A DNA stretch of 64,000 nt from Kordia zhangzhouensis (GTDB lineage: Bacteria > Bacteroidota > Bacteroidia > Flavobacteriales > Flavobacteriaceae). Where the stretch lies: contig NZ_LBMH01000002.1 of the NCBI RefSeq assembly GCF_001005305.1, positions 124,001 through 188,000 on the forward strand, in the 5' to 3' direction. Numbering within the stretch: the stretch's first letter is position 1; each line of letters begins with the position of its first letter. Both the position numbers and the translations under genes were made by a program. The notes below the pieces were generated by a model. It worked only from the letters and a program-made list of their open reading frames with translations, was not told the origin of the DNA and did no database searches. This document shows, one piece after another, positions 9,395 to 17,110 of the stretch.

Positions 9395-10138
9395 ATGAAA
9401 ACTATTATGAGAAAAATTTTTACTTGTTTATTAGTATTTACAACTTTTACATTTTTTGCGCAAGAAGAAACTACTGAAGACAAATTTGGCGCTGGACTTT
9501 CCCTAAACCACGATGTATTTTTTGGACTAAACCCAATGATGACTTTTTCGTATGATGTTAGTGAAAAAGGATCATTAACAGCTTATGGAATTCAATGGGG
9601 CGCTGGTACTGGAAGCGCTTGGAGAAATTGGACTGAATTTGGATTAGGCTACAATTTTTCTGTAGGTGATTTTGACATTAATCCACAACTAGGTTTTACG
9701 TTTGGTAGCTTGTTGTCTAGTGGTGCTGCACAAGAAGGAATTATTGGTGACGGTATTGTTCCTAATTTGACCGTAAACTATGGTTCCAAAAAGTTTGAAG
9801 GACAACTTTACTTTGGATACTACGCAGCATTGAGCGATAATACCGCAGCAGGACAAAATACAACGAATTACATTCACTACTGGTTGAATTTTGGTTACAA
9901 AGCAGCTTCATTCTTTTCATTTGGAGGACACTTAGAGCAGCTTACTTTTACAGGAGGTAGCGTTAATGGCGGCGGGAACTTGGATAGCAATGATGTATAT
10001 ATCGGCTTAGGTCCTTATGTGCAATTTACAAAAGGAAATGCTGGTTTACGTCTTTCATTTGGAGCCAATCTTGCAGATGAAGATGACGGTGCTATAGCAG
10101 ATGATTTTTATAAATTATCGTTCTTCGTTAATCTATAA
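9395..10138 (+). CDS. Secreted outer-membrane beta-barrel-like protein, function unknown
   Basis: 247 residues. The N-terminus MKTIMRKIFTCLLVFTTFTFFAQ is a Sec signal peptide cleaved after FAQ. The mature part alternates short aromatic and Gly-rich strands (TAYGIQWGAG, WTEFGLGYNFSVG, GQLYFGYYAAL, NFGYKAASFFSFGG) and ends in YKLSFFVNL. A final strand ending in an aromatic or hydrophobic residue is typical of outer-membrane barrels. I do not recognise a named family. It is monocistronic, with a strong terminator at 10172-10204 and an unusually structured upstream region suggesting regulated expression. Transport or surface roles are only inferred. Confidence 0.8.
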   Translation: MKTIMRKIFTCLLVFTTFTFFAQEETTEDKFGAGLSLNHDVFFGLNPMMTFSYDVSEKGSLTAYGIQWGAGTGSAWRNWTEFGLGYNFSVGDFDINPQLGFTFGSLLSSGAAQEGIIGDGIVPNLTVNYGSKKFEGQLYFGYYAALSDNTAAGQNTTNYIHYWLNFGYKAASFFSFGGHLEQLTFTGGSVNGGGNLDSNDVYIGLGPYVQFTKGNAGLRLSFGANLADEDDGAIADDFYKLSFFVNL

Positions 10139-10171
10139 ATTCTATTATAAAAATAATATTCTTACTGAACA

Positions 10172-10204
10172 GCCTTTGAAACAAGAATTTCAAAGGCTTT
10201 TTTT
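10172..10204 (+). terminator. Rho-independent terminator
   Basis: Perfect 10-bp stem GCCTTTGAAA/TTTCAAAGGC (10172-10181 with 10188-10197), 6-nt loop, then seven Ts. It ends the transcript of the 9395-10138 gene. Confidence 0.92.
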
Positions 10205-10251
10205 ATGGCATTAAATTTGTATTTTTAGAGAGAATCATTAATTCAATCACC

Positions 10252-10959
10252 ATGAAGAAAATTACCTGCATACTCACTTTACTAGTATTTTGTATTACTT
10301 CCGCAGATGCACAAATTTGGAAACAATTGCCTGGTGGTGGAAAGGGACAAGCTATTTATAATGACAATGGAACGCTTTGGGTTATTGGAATGCAACATAA
10401 AGTGTATTCTTTTAATGGACGACTATGGAAAGAATATCCTGGAAATGGAAGAGCACTTGATATTACTGTTCATAACGGAACTCCGTATATTATTGGATTG
10501 AATAATGGTATTTGGAAAGGAACAGGTTCTGGTTGGACACCTATGTTAGGTGATGGCTTAGGGAAAAGAATTTATAGTGACAACGGACAATTGTGGTTGA
10601 TTGGTGTGAATAATAATGTTTTTTCATTTGATGGACGCAACTGGAATTTGTATCCTGGCGGTGGAAAAGCTATAGATATTGCTGCTCATAGAGGAATTCC
10701 TTATATTATTGCAGAAGATGGAAGCATTTGGAGAGGTAATGGAATGGGTTGGATGCGACTACAAGGTAATGGAATTGCACAAAAAATTGCTTGTAATAGT
10801 GATGGAACTGTTTGGATAATTGGTAGGAATAACGGAATTTTTTATTATCGAAGAAATCGCTGGGTATTATATAACGGTGGAGGAAAGGCAATAGACATCA
10901 CTGCATACCGAGGTGTCCCGTTTATTATTGGATTGAATCATTCTATTTGGAAAGGATAA
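10252..10959 (+). CDS. Secreted tectonin-like six-repeat beta-propeller
   Basis: 235 residues with a signal peptide (MKKITCILTLLVFCITSADAQ). The mature protein is six consecutive repeats of about 36 residues, each starting with W (WKQLPGGG, WKEYPGNG, WTPMLGDG, WNLYPGGG, WMRLQGNG, WVLYNGGG). Odd repeats carry LWVIG and VYSFNGR type segments; even repeats carry ALDI, PYIIGL and IWKG type segments, so the protein is three copies of a 72-residue pair. This is the pattern of tectonin/lectin-like propellers, which bind surface sugars or LPS in known members. Ligand and role here are unknown. It follows an independent terminator and ends at a convergent terminator. Confidence 0.8.
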   Translation: MKKITCILTLLVFCITSADAQIWKQLPGGGKGQAIYNDNGTLWVIGMQHKVYSFNGRLWKEYPGNGRALDITVHNGTPYIIGLNNGIWKGTGSGWTPMLGDGLGKRIYSDNGQLWLIGVNNNVFSFDGRNWNLYPGGGKAIDIAAHRGIPYIIAEDGSIWRGNGMGWMRLQGNGIAQKIACNSDGTVWIIGRNNGIFYYRRNRWVLYNGGGKAIDITAYRGVPFIIGLNHSIWKG

Positions 10960-10974
10960 GACATTATTAAAAAG

Positions 10975-11010
10975 AAAGAGAAACTTAATAGCCTCTCTTT
11001 TTTCTTTTTA
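10975..11010. terminator. Probable bidirectional terminator between convergent genes
   Basis: AAAGAGA (10975-10981) pairs with TCTCTTT (10994-11000), flanked by an A-rich run on the left and a T-rich run on the right. It separates the propeller gene from the convergent DUF1761 gene. Confidence 0.6.
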
Positions 11011-11011
11011 A

Positions 11012-11455
11012 TTATATCCATGCATTGACAATTCCCCCCATAATGGCAAAGGTAACAATCCAATACCCAACATTTATCAACATATATTTGAATGATTTTT
11101 GTTCAAATAATGCATTGGTTACTAATGCTGGCATTACAATTAACAATGCTATTAGTGCTCCATGAAAAGCCCCATGTCCAAAAGTATGGTATTGCACATT
11201 ACTAACACTGTGTAATTCGTCTGGCGGTAATCCTCCAGTTACTACTGAATTGATATAGATAAAAAACACAGCGACAAAAGCTAAGACTACACTTATTCCA
11301 AGTCGTACTACCATACTTCCTTGTTTTGCTTTTTCTTCAGTTATGCCTGTCTCTTTCATCCAAGCTTTTCCAAATAATGGTCCGTACCAAATAAATCCGA
11401 TAACCAATGTTGAGAGTGCAGCTACTATGAGTGCAATCCAATTCACGTTTTCCAT
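11012..11455 (-). CDS. DUF1761 family membrane protein
   Basis: 147 residues with four predicted membrane segments (about 5-27, 50-72, 95-115, 123-145). The N-terminal signature NWIALIVAALSTLVIGFIWYGPLFGKAW is that of DUF1761 proteins: a helix with a WYGPLFGKxW amphipathic turn. Function of the family is unknown. The stop lies against the convergent terminator, and about 75 bp separates it from the thioesterase upstream on the same strand, so joint transcription is possible. Confidence 0.8.
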   Translation of the reverse strand: MENVNWIALIVAALSTLVIGFIWYGPLFGKAWMKETGITEEKAKQGSMVVRLGISVVLAFVAVFFIYINSVVTGGLPPDELHSVSNVQYHTFGHGAFHGALIALLIVMPALVTNALFEQKSFKYMLINVGYWIVTFAIMGGIVNAWI

Positions 11456-11530
11456 AATTTTTGAGATGTTAGTTATTAACGTTTTTAGGTGTTGTTTAAA
11501 ATTACTTCTTTTTCACTAACAATCAAATAG

Positions 11531-12007
11531 TTACTGCAAGTTTTCAGGTTTTTTTCCGAAACGACGTGTATCTTCTTTAGACAATATTTTAAAATTTTCT
11601 GATTTTGGTGCCTTGGCAATAGCCGTATTGAATTCGTTGGGCAATCCAATTAATTGGCGTGTTTTTAAATCAATCCAAGCGCCCATCATTTCGCAACTGG
11701 CAAAGTTTTTCCCATGGATGTCATAAAAATTATGAACAAATTCAAAAAACATTCCATCTTCACTTAATCCAGCAATTTCTAATGATACTTTTACAGGTTT
11801 CCCAGGAAACGCTTCTTTAAAATAGTACATGTGTTCATAAAACACTACTGGTCCGATATTGTGCTTTGCTAACTGTTGTTGTGTAAAACCATTTTCAATT
11901 AGAAATCCCATACGCGTATGACTCATAAAATTTATATACGCAGAATTCGCTAAATGGCGATTTGCATCTAAATCACTCCAACGAATGTCAAATTCTTTAA
12001 AATACAT
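11531..12007 (-). CDS. Acyl-CoA thioesterase, 4HBT / YbgC-like
   Basis: 158 residues with the hot-dog fold thioesterase pattern: FDIRWSDLDANRHLANSAYINFMSH, where the Asp of SDLDANRH is the usual catalytic acid of 4-hydroxybenzoyl-CoA-type enzymes, then an internal VVFYEHMYYF strand and a FEFVHNFYD core. It probably hydrolyses acyl-CoA or acyl-ACP in the cytoplasm; the substrate cannot be read from the sequence. A TACTTTTG -7 element lies on the minus strand at 12030-12037, 22 bp before the start and just outside the divergent YheT gene. Confidence 0.88.
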   Translation of the reverse strand: MYFKEFDIRWSDLDANRHLANSAYINFMSHTRMGFLIENGFTQQQLAKHNIGPVVFYEHMYYFKEAFPGKPVKVSLEIAGLSEDGMFFEFVHNFYDIHGKNFASCEMMGAWIDLKTRQLIGLPNEFNTAIAKAPKSENFKILSKEDTRRFGKKPENLQ

Positions 12008-12039
12008 TATATTTATTTTTTCTTTTTACCAAAAGTAAC

Positions 12040-13008
12040 ATGCCATTAGTTAAAAGTCATTATAACCCGCCACATATTTTTAAAAACGGGCATTTTTCTA
12101 CCGTGTATTGTGGCCTTTATCGAAATGTTTTAGGTGTTTACCAAAAACGTGAACGTATTACATTGAGCGATCAAGATTTTATTGATTTAGATTGGAGCTA
12201 TGCAGCCTATCATAAAAATGTTAGTAAACTCATTATTATTTTACATGGGTTAGAAGGAAACGCACAGCGTGCATACATAAAAGGAACTGCAAAAATTTTT
12301 AACCGAAATGGATATGACGCTGTCGCTATGAACTTTAGAAGTTGTAGTGGACAGCCTAACCGATTGTTTAAATCATACAATGCGGGCGCTACAGGAGATT
12401 TACGTGAAGTAGTAGAACATATTTTAACCAATCACCCGCAGTATTCACACATAGTCTTGAAAGGTTTTAGTCTTGGCGGTAATGTGTTATTGAAATATTT
12501 AGGAGAAACTGTTCGTGTTCCAAAAGAAATCAAAGCTGGAATTGCTGTTTCTGTTCCTTGCCAATTAAAAGGTTCATTACAGCAAATGAAGCGTACAGAA
12601 AATTATTTATACAGTAGAATGTTTATTAAATATTTACGTCAAAAACTAGAACACAAACACGCAGCTTTTCCTAGTTTAATCAAGTTAGAAGATATCAAAA
12701 AGGCAAATTCTATGCTGTATATTGATAATTTATACACTTCGAAAGCTCATGGTTTTAAAGACGCATTCGATTATTACGAAAAGTGTTCATCACGACAGTT
12801 TTTACCCTACATAAAGATTCCTACTCTATTAATTAATGCAAAAAATGATTCGTTTTTATCCAAAGAATGTTTTCCGATAGAAGAAGCTGAAAAGAATAAA
12901 AATTTGCACTTAGAAATTCCCAAATATGGCGGCCATGTAGGTTTTTTTGAAGAAGACAATGTGTATTACAACGAAAAAAGAGCTTTGCATTTTGCTACTT
13001 TGGTCTAA
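12040..13008 (+). CDS. YheT-type alpha/beta hydrolase
   Basis: 322 residues. Features of the YheT/ABHD1-3 group: an early HGLEGN oxyanion region (about residue 70), an MNFRSCSGQPN segment, nucleophile elbow GFSLGGN with Ser near residue 149, an Asp in LINAKNDSF and a late His in GGHVGF. It is probably an esterase or lipase acting on short or membrane lipids. It starts about 30 bp from the divergent thioesterase, so the two share a promoter region. Its last 14 bases overlap the convergent PrsW gene. Confidence 0.88.
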   Translation: MPLVKSHYNPPHIFKNGHFSTVYCGLYRNVLGVYQKRERITLSDQDFIDLDWSYAAYHKNVSKLIIILHGLEGNAQRAYIKGTAKIFNRNGYDAVAMNFRSCSGQPNRLFKSYNAGATGDLREVVEHILTNHPQYSHIVLKGFSLGGNVLLKYLGETVRVPKEIKAGIAVSVPCQLKGSLQQMKRTENYLYSRMFIKYLRQKLEHKHAAFPSLIKLEDIKKANSMLYIDNLYTSKAHGFKDAFDYYEKCSSRQFLPYIKIPTLLINAKNDSFLSKECFPIEEAEKNKNLHLEIPKYGGHVGFFEEDNVYYNEKRALHFATLV

Positions 13009-13672
13009 AATGCGAGTTTCTTTGATGAATTCGTATCGCTTTTTGAGAAAGTAAAATTCCAACAGCTAGAGACAAAAAAGCTCCAATTGATATTCCTGGA
13101 ATATAATTTATGAATAGGAAAAAATCATAAATACCATGAAAAAAGGTTGCCAATCCTAATCCGATAAGATTAAATTTAATTCGATTTCTTGAAAATTTAG
13201 CTTTCCCCATATAATATCCCATAATAATCCCAAAGGTTGCATGCGCCGGAACTGCTGTAAATGCTCGATAAATAGCCGTATCAATACCTCCTTGAAATGC
13301 ATATGCTAGGTTTTCTGTTACTGCAAAGCCCATGGATACCATTACGGCATACATAATTCCGTCATACGGTTCATCAAACTCTTTGTGTCCTTGTGCAAAA
13401 TATCGAACAAAAATGTACTTACTAAATTCTTCCACTAAAGCAACAACAATAAAAGCTTTAAAAAACTGAATCCAAACGACAGGATTTTCTAAAACAGGAA
13501 AATATTGAGAAACTACAAGGTGAGAAACCGAAGCAATTAAAATACTACCTACCGCACCTAAAAAGAAACAAACAAATAACAAATGCTTTGGTTCTTTATC
13601 ATATTTATCGCTATAATAAATATAAATAATGACCAATAAAGCAGGCGCAATAGATAATAATACTAAAGACAT
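12995..13672 (-). CDS. PrsW family intramembrane metalloprotease
   Basis: 225 residues with about seven membrane helices. Family motifs are present: VEEFSKYIFVRYF (EExxK type), FAVTENLAYAFQGG (ENxxY), HATFGIIMGYYMGKAK and FHGIYDFFLF. Together they form the PrsW/CAAX-protease-like active site in the membrane. B. subtilis PrsW cuts an anti-sigma factor, but no anti-sigma factor gene is next to this one, so its substrate is unknown. The 3' end overlaps the convergent YheT gene by 14 bp; the 5' end faces yicC. Confidence 0.9.
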   Translation of the reverse strand: MSLVLLSIAPALLVIIYIYYSDKYDKEPKHLLFVCFFLGAVGSILIASVSHLVVSQYFPVLENPVVWIQFFKAFIVVALVEEFSKYIFVRYFAQGHKEFDEPYDGIMYAVMVSMGFAVTENLAYAFQGGIDTAIYRAFTAVPAHATFGIIMGYYMGKAKFSRNRIKFNLIGLGLATFFHGIYDFFLFINYIPGISIGAFLSLAVGILLSQKAIRIHQRNSHFRPK

Positions 13673-13818
13673 TTGGCAGTTTTGTCAAAAATAACAAAAA
13701 AGGAAAATTAAAAAACGATTTTTTTCACGTGTTTATCATATTGAAAAGAATCCTATTTGAGTTATTTTCACTATTGTAGAAACCGACAAAGAAACCTAAG
13801 CATTGTCGCTATTTTTAC

Positions 13819-13826
13819 TATTTTTG
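13819..13826 (+). promoter_or_regulatory. TAnnTTTG -7 element of yicC-gmk-nadD
   Basis: TATTTTTG matches the Bacteroidota -7 consensus, with only 4 nt between it and the ATG at 13831. Transcription would then start at or next to the start codon, giving a nearly leaderless mRNA. The -33 TTG is not at ideal spacing. Confidence 0.55.
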
Positions 13827-13830
13827 CCGT

Positions 13831-14691
13831 ATGATAAAGTCTATGACAGGATTCGGAAAGTCTGTAGAACAACTTCCGTCAAAAAAAATTACGATCGAAC
13901 TGAAGTCGCTTAACAGTAAAAGTTTAGATCTAAATGCACGTATTCCTTCGTACTACCGCGAAAAAGAATTGGAAATGCGTAAAACCATTGCGGCTTCTTT
14001 ATTAAGAGGAAAAGTTGATTTTTCCCTATACATAGAAGTAACAGCAGAAGAAACTACCACGACAATCAACAAAGGTGTGGTAAAGGAATATATGGATCAA
14101 TTACGTGAAATTGACCCAGATGCAGATACTGTTGAGTTGCTAAAAATGGTCGTTCGTATGCCAGATGCGTTAAAAACTGAACGCGAAGAAATTGATGAAA
14201 GTGAATTTGAAGTCATTGAAAAAGCTCTTCAATACGCAATTGATCAATTGGACGAATATCGTATTGCTGAAGGAAAAGTACTTGAAGAAGATTTTCAATT
14301 GCGCATTCAAAATATTGCAGAATTGCTAGAAAAAGTAATTGCTATGGATGGGGATCGAATGACTTCTGTAAGAGAGCGTTTGCGTCGTGCCCTAGACGAT
14401 TTGAAAGAGCAAGTAGATGAAAATCGCTTCGAACAAGAATTGATTTATTATTTAGAGAAATTTGATATTACAGAAGAAAAAGTACGTTTAAACAATCACT
14501 TGAATTATTTCACACAAACATTACAATCATCCAAATCAAACGGAAGAAAATTAGGGTTTATTACCCAAGAAATTGGTCGTGAAATTAACACTATTGGTTC
14601 AAAATCAAACTATGCTCCTATGCAACAATTGGTCGTTCAAATGAAAGACGAATTGGAAAAAATCAAAGAACAATTACTAAACGTGCTGTAA
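13831..14691 (+). CDS. yicC: YicC/YloC-type endoribonuclease family protein
   Basis: 286 residues, normal family length. The N-terminal half (MIKSMTGFGK, LNSKSLDLNARIP) is YicC_N; the C-terminal half (FEQELIYYLEKFDITEEKVRLNNHLNYF, GRKLGFITQEIGREINTIGSK) is the conserved DUF1732 part that forms the hexameric barrel in structural studies. Members cleave structured or small RNAs. The stop overlaps the gmk start (TAATG), so the pair is translationally coupled, an arrangement widely conserved in bacteria. Confidence 0.93.
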   Translation: MIKSMTGFGKSVEQLPSKKITIELKSLNSKSLDLNARIPSYYREKELEMRKTIAASLLRGKVDFSLYIEVTAEETTTTINKGVVKEYMDQLREIDPDADTVELLKMVVRMPDALKTEREEIDESEFEVIEKALQYAIDQLDEYRIAEGKVLEEDFQLRIQNIAELLEKVIAMDGDRMTSVRERLRRALDDLKEQVDENRFEQELIYYLEKFDITEEKVRLNNHLNYFTQTLQSSKSNGRKLGFITQEIGREINTIGSKSNYAPMQQLVVQMKDELEKIKEQLLNVL

Positions 14692-15272
14692 TGAAAAGAG
14701 GAAAATTAATTGTATTTGCAGCACCTTCTGGCGCAGGAAAAACTACTATAGTACGCCATTTATTAGGCATTCCCGAACTCAACTTAGAGTTTTCAATTTC
14801 GGCAGCCTCTCGCGAAAAAAGAGGTGCTGAAGTAGAAGGAAAAGATTATTATTTTTTATCTGTCCCACAATTTAAAGAAAAAATTCGCAACAAAGAATTT
14901 GTAGAATGGGAAGAAGTGTATCCTGAAAATTATTATGGCACACTTAAAACCGAAGTAGATCGTATTTGCAATGCTGGAAAGAATGTTATTTTTGATATTG
15001 ATGTGGTTGGCGGATTACGTATCAAACGTAAGTTTCCTGAAGAAACACTTACTATTTTTATCAAACCCCCAAGTATCAATGAGTTGATTAAACGATTGAA
15101 AAAGAGAAAAACAGAAAGCGAAGAAAAAATCAATATGCGTGTTTCCAAAGCGGCAGTTGAAATGGCGACTGCTCCACAATTTGATGTCATCATTGAAAAC
15201 GACGATTTAGGTAAAGCCAAAGCGGAAGCCGAGCGCATTGTAAGCGAATTTATCAGTACAGAAAATAAATAG
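14691..15272 (+). CDS. gmk: Guanylate kinase
   Basis: 193 residues. Converts GMP and ATP to GDP and ADP. P-loop APSGAGKTT sits at residues 10-18. The GMP-binding segment follows (SREKRGAEVEGKDYYF, VEWEEVYPENYYGT), then FDIDVVGGLRIKRKFP and the Arg-bearing lid EEKINMRVSKA. Length and order are normal. It is the middle gene of the yicC-gmk-nadD operon: 1-bp overlap upstream and a 4-bp gap downstream. Confidence 0.97.
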   Translation: MKRGKLIVFAAPSGAGKTTIVRHLLGIPELNLEFSISAASREKRGAEVEGKDYYFLSVPQFKEKIRNKEFVEWEEVYPENYYGTLKTEVDRICNAGKNVIFDIDVVGGLRIKRKFPEETLTIFIKPPSINELIKRLKKRKTESEEKINMRVSKAAVEMATAPQFDVIIENDDLGKAKAEAERIVSEFISTENK

Positions 15273-15276
15273 TTTT

Positions 15277-15858
15277 ATGAAAGTTGGTTTGTATTTTGGC
15301 ACATTCAACCCAATCCATATAGGTCATTTGGCAATTGCCAATCATATGGCAGAATATAGTGATTTAGATGCCATTTGGATGGTGGTGACACCTCATAACC
15401 CTTTTAAGAAAAAAAATTCTTTATTAGATAATCATCATCGATATCAAATGGTAATGATTGCTACAGAAACATACGATAAAATTTCACCGAGCAACATAGA
15501 ATTTAATCTTCCACAACCCAACTATACTGTTAACACATTAGCGTATTTACAAGAAAAATATCCAAAATACGAGTTTTGTCTAATTATGGGAGAAGACAAC
15601 TTAAAGAGTCTACATAAATGGAAAAACTATGAGTTGATTCTTCAACATCATGATATTTATGTATATCCTCGCATCTCTGAAGGTACAATAGCGCATCAAT
15701 TTGAAAATCATCCTAAAATACATCCTGTAGATGCTCCTATTATGGAAATTTCTTCTACTTTTATTCGTAAAGCAATTAAAGCGAATAAAAACATCAAACC
15801 CTTACTTCCTGCAGAAGTTTGGCAGTATATTGACGAAATGAATTTTTATAGAAAGTAG
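15277..15858 (+). CDS. nadD: Nicotinate-nucleotide adenylyltransferase
   Basis: 193 residues. Adenylates nicotinate mononucleotide (and in some members NMN) in NAD synthesis. Signature motifs are GTFNPIHIGHLAIA at residues 8-21 and ISSTFIRKAI near 165, plus the VTPHNPFKKK loop. It would also be the step needed to finish NAD synthesis if NadV at 48691 makes NMN, provided this enzyme accepts NMN. It is the last gene of the yicC-gmk-nadD operon. Confidence 0.96.
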   Translation: MKVGLYFGTFNPIHIGHLAIANHMAEYSDLDAIWMVVTPHNPFKKKNSLLDNHHRYQMVMIATETYDKISPSNIEFNLPQPNYTVNTLAYLQEKYPKYEFCLIMGEDNLKSLHKWKNYELILQHHDIYVYPRISEGTIAHQFENHPKIHPVDAPIMEISSTFIRKAIKANKNIKPLLPAEVWQYIDEMNFYRK

Positions 15859-15868
15859 ACTTTAAAAA

Positions 15869-16270
15869 CTACAAACCACTATTATCTAAAATTTTAGAAT
15901 ATCGATACTCTTCATCTTTTTCTGTATCACCTAAAACTAAAATTCCATTATTTTGTTCATTTACACCTTTCAGCTCATAGCATTTTGAAAAGAAACCTTC
16001 TTCGTCTTCTATTTTAACAAATAAAGAACGATAAGCACTATTTTCATTACATTGAGTCGAAATAGTATACACATAGTTTTTATGTGGTTTATTTGCATAA
16101 AAATCTCTACAGACTCCATTTTGCATAAACTCTAGCTTATAATCTGGATTTTGTTCTGATACCCAAGTTCCAATAATTTCTTTTTTAGGCATCACAAAAG
16201 CAGTGATTCCCATTAGAATTAATAATATAATAAAAAGCGGAATTATAATTAACGACCGATAACTCTTCAT
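15869..16270 (-). CDS. Hypothetical membrane-anchored small protein
   Basis: 133 residues. One N-terminal membrane segment (about 7-29, LIIIPLFIILLILMGITAFV) is followed by a roughly 100-residue soluble domain, presumably periplasmic. It contains IGTWVSEQNPDYKLEF, a motif seen in small lipocalin-like proteins that report a GTW start, and three Cys (C45, C65 and one in KCYEL). I do not recognise a named family. It converges on nadD with only 10 bp between the stops. Confidence 0.65.
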   Translation of the reverse strand: MKSYRSLIIIPLFIILLILMGITAFVMPKKEIIGTWVSEQNPDYKLEFMQNGVCRDFYANKPHKNYVYTISTQCNENSAYRSLFVKIEDEEGFFSKCYELKGVNEQNNGILVLGDTEKDEEYRYSKILDNSGL

Positions 16271-16320
16271 ACTAGCAGTTATTTAGACCACAATATTAGA
16301 AGATTTACAAGGTATCACAC

Positions 16321-16342
16321 AAGGGGACTTTTCCCCTTTTTT
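16321..16342 (+). terminator. Hairpin with T tail
   Basis: AAGGGGA (16321-16327) pairs with TCCCCTT (16332-16338) around a 4-nt loop, followed by a short T run. It lies between the two minus-strand genes, so it may just block plus-strand read-through. Confidence 0.5.
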
Positions 16343-16366
16343 GTAAGTTTTGAAGGGTATTTTATC

Positions 16367-16397
16367 AAAAAACTCCTCATTTTGAGGAGTTTTTTTG
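16367..16397 (-). terminator. Rho-independent terminator, usable both ways
   Basis: Stem ACTCCTCA/TGAGGAGT (16372-16379 with 16383-16390), 3-nt loop, A run on the left and T run on the right. On the minus strand it ends the BON-LysM gene just upstream in coordinate 16403-16900. Confidence 0.88.
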
Positions 16398-16402
16398 TTT
16401 TT

Positions 16403-16900
16403 TTATGAATCTAAAGCTGGAATTCGTAATACTTGTCCTGGATAAATTAAATCTGGATCTTTTAACATTGGCTTATTAGCTTCAAAAATAACAGGATATT
16501 TCATTGCATTACCGTAATATTGTTTGGCAATTTTACCAAGTGTATCTCCTTTGGCAACTGTATGAAATTGTGCTTCTGGTTCTGTATGCTCTACTTCCAT
16601 TTGGTCATCAACCATTGCAATACCTTGTGTATTCCCTACAACCAGTACTACTTTTTCTTTTGTAGCTTGGTCGTGCGCTTTTCCAGTAATAATAGCAGTA
16701 TCACCATATAGCGAAACTGATAAATCTTCAACTTGAAGATCTAAGTCATGAATTGTTTCAACAATAGAAGCTTCTGCTTTTTCCTTTGCCGCTGCTGCAG
16801 CTTCTTCATTTTCTTTTGCTTCTTCTGCCGCTTTTTCAGCAGACGTTTTTCCGCCAAATAATTTTGCTCCAGCGTCTTTTATAAATGAAAATAATCCCAT
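16403..16900 (-). CDS. lysM: BON-LysM domain protein (Kbp/YgaU-like)
   Basis: 165 residues. The order is a short N-terminal segment MGLFSFIKDAGAKLFGGK, an Ala/Glu/Lys coiled stretch (20-45), a BON domain (about 45-105, with LSVSLYGDTAIITGKAHDQATKEKVVLVVGN) and a C-terminal LysM domain (113-163, VAKGDTLGKIAKQYYGNAMKYPVIFEANKP). E. coli Kbp, with the same architecture and the same MGLFxFxKDAGxKLF start, binds potassium. No signal peptide is seen, which fits a cytoplasmic role. It ends at a strong terminator. Confidence 0.92.
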   Translation of the reverse strand: MGLFSFIKDAGAKLFGGKTSAEKAAEEAKENEEAAAAAKEKAEASIVETIHDLDLQVEDLSVSLYGDTAIITGKAHDQATKEKVVLVVGNTQGIAMVDDQMEVEHTEPEAQFHTVAKGDTLGKIAKQYYGNAMKYPVIFEANKPMLKDPDLIYPGQVLRIPALDS

Positions 16901-17036
16901 AGTATTCTTGTTTATTTGTTAATAAAGGGTTGAATGAAAAAGTACAAAAAATTGAATAATTATCAAAAGGTTTGTACCATTGAATTTTTTATTTATTGTA
17001 GTGTTTTTACAAATTTTAAAAGCTTCTGGTAGTCTT

Positions 17037-17080
17037 TAAAAAAGAAACAGCCTCTGCACGGATGCAAAAACTGTTTCTAA
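17037..17080 (-). terminator. Probable terminator of the lipoprotein gene
   Basis: AGAAACAG (17043-17050) pairs with CTGTTTCT (17071-17078), with further pairing TGCA inside, and the minus strand continues into a U run. It lies 30 bp past the stop of the gene at 17111-18055. Confidence 0.7.
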
Positions 17081-17110
17081 ACTAAATAACCAACCAAAGT
17101 CTTTATATTT

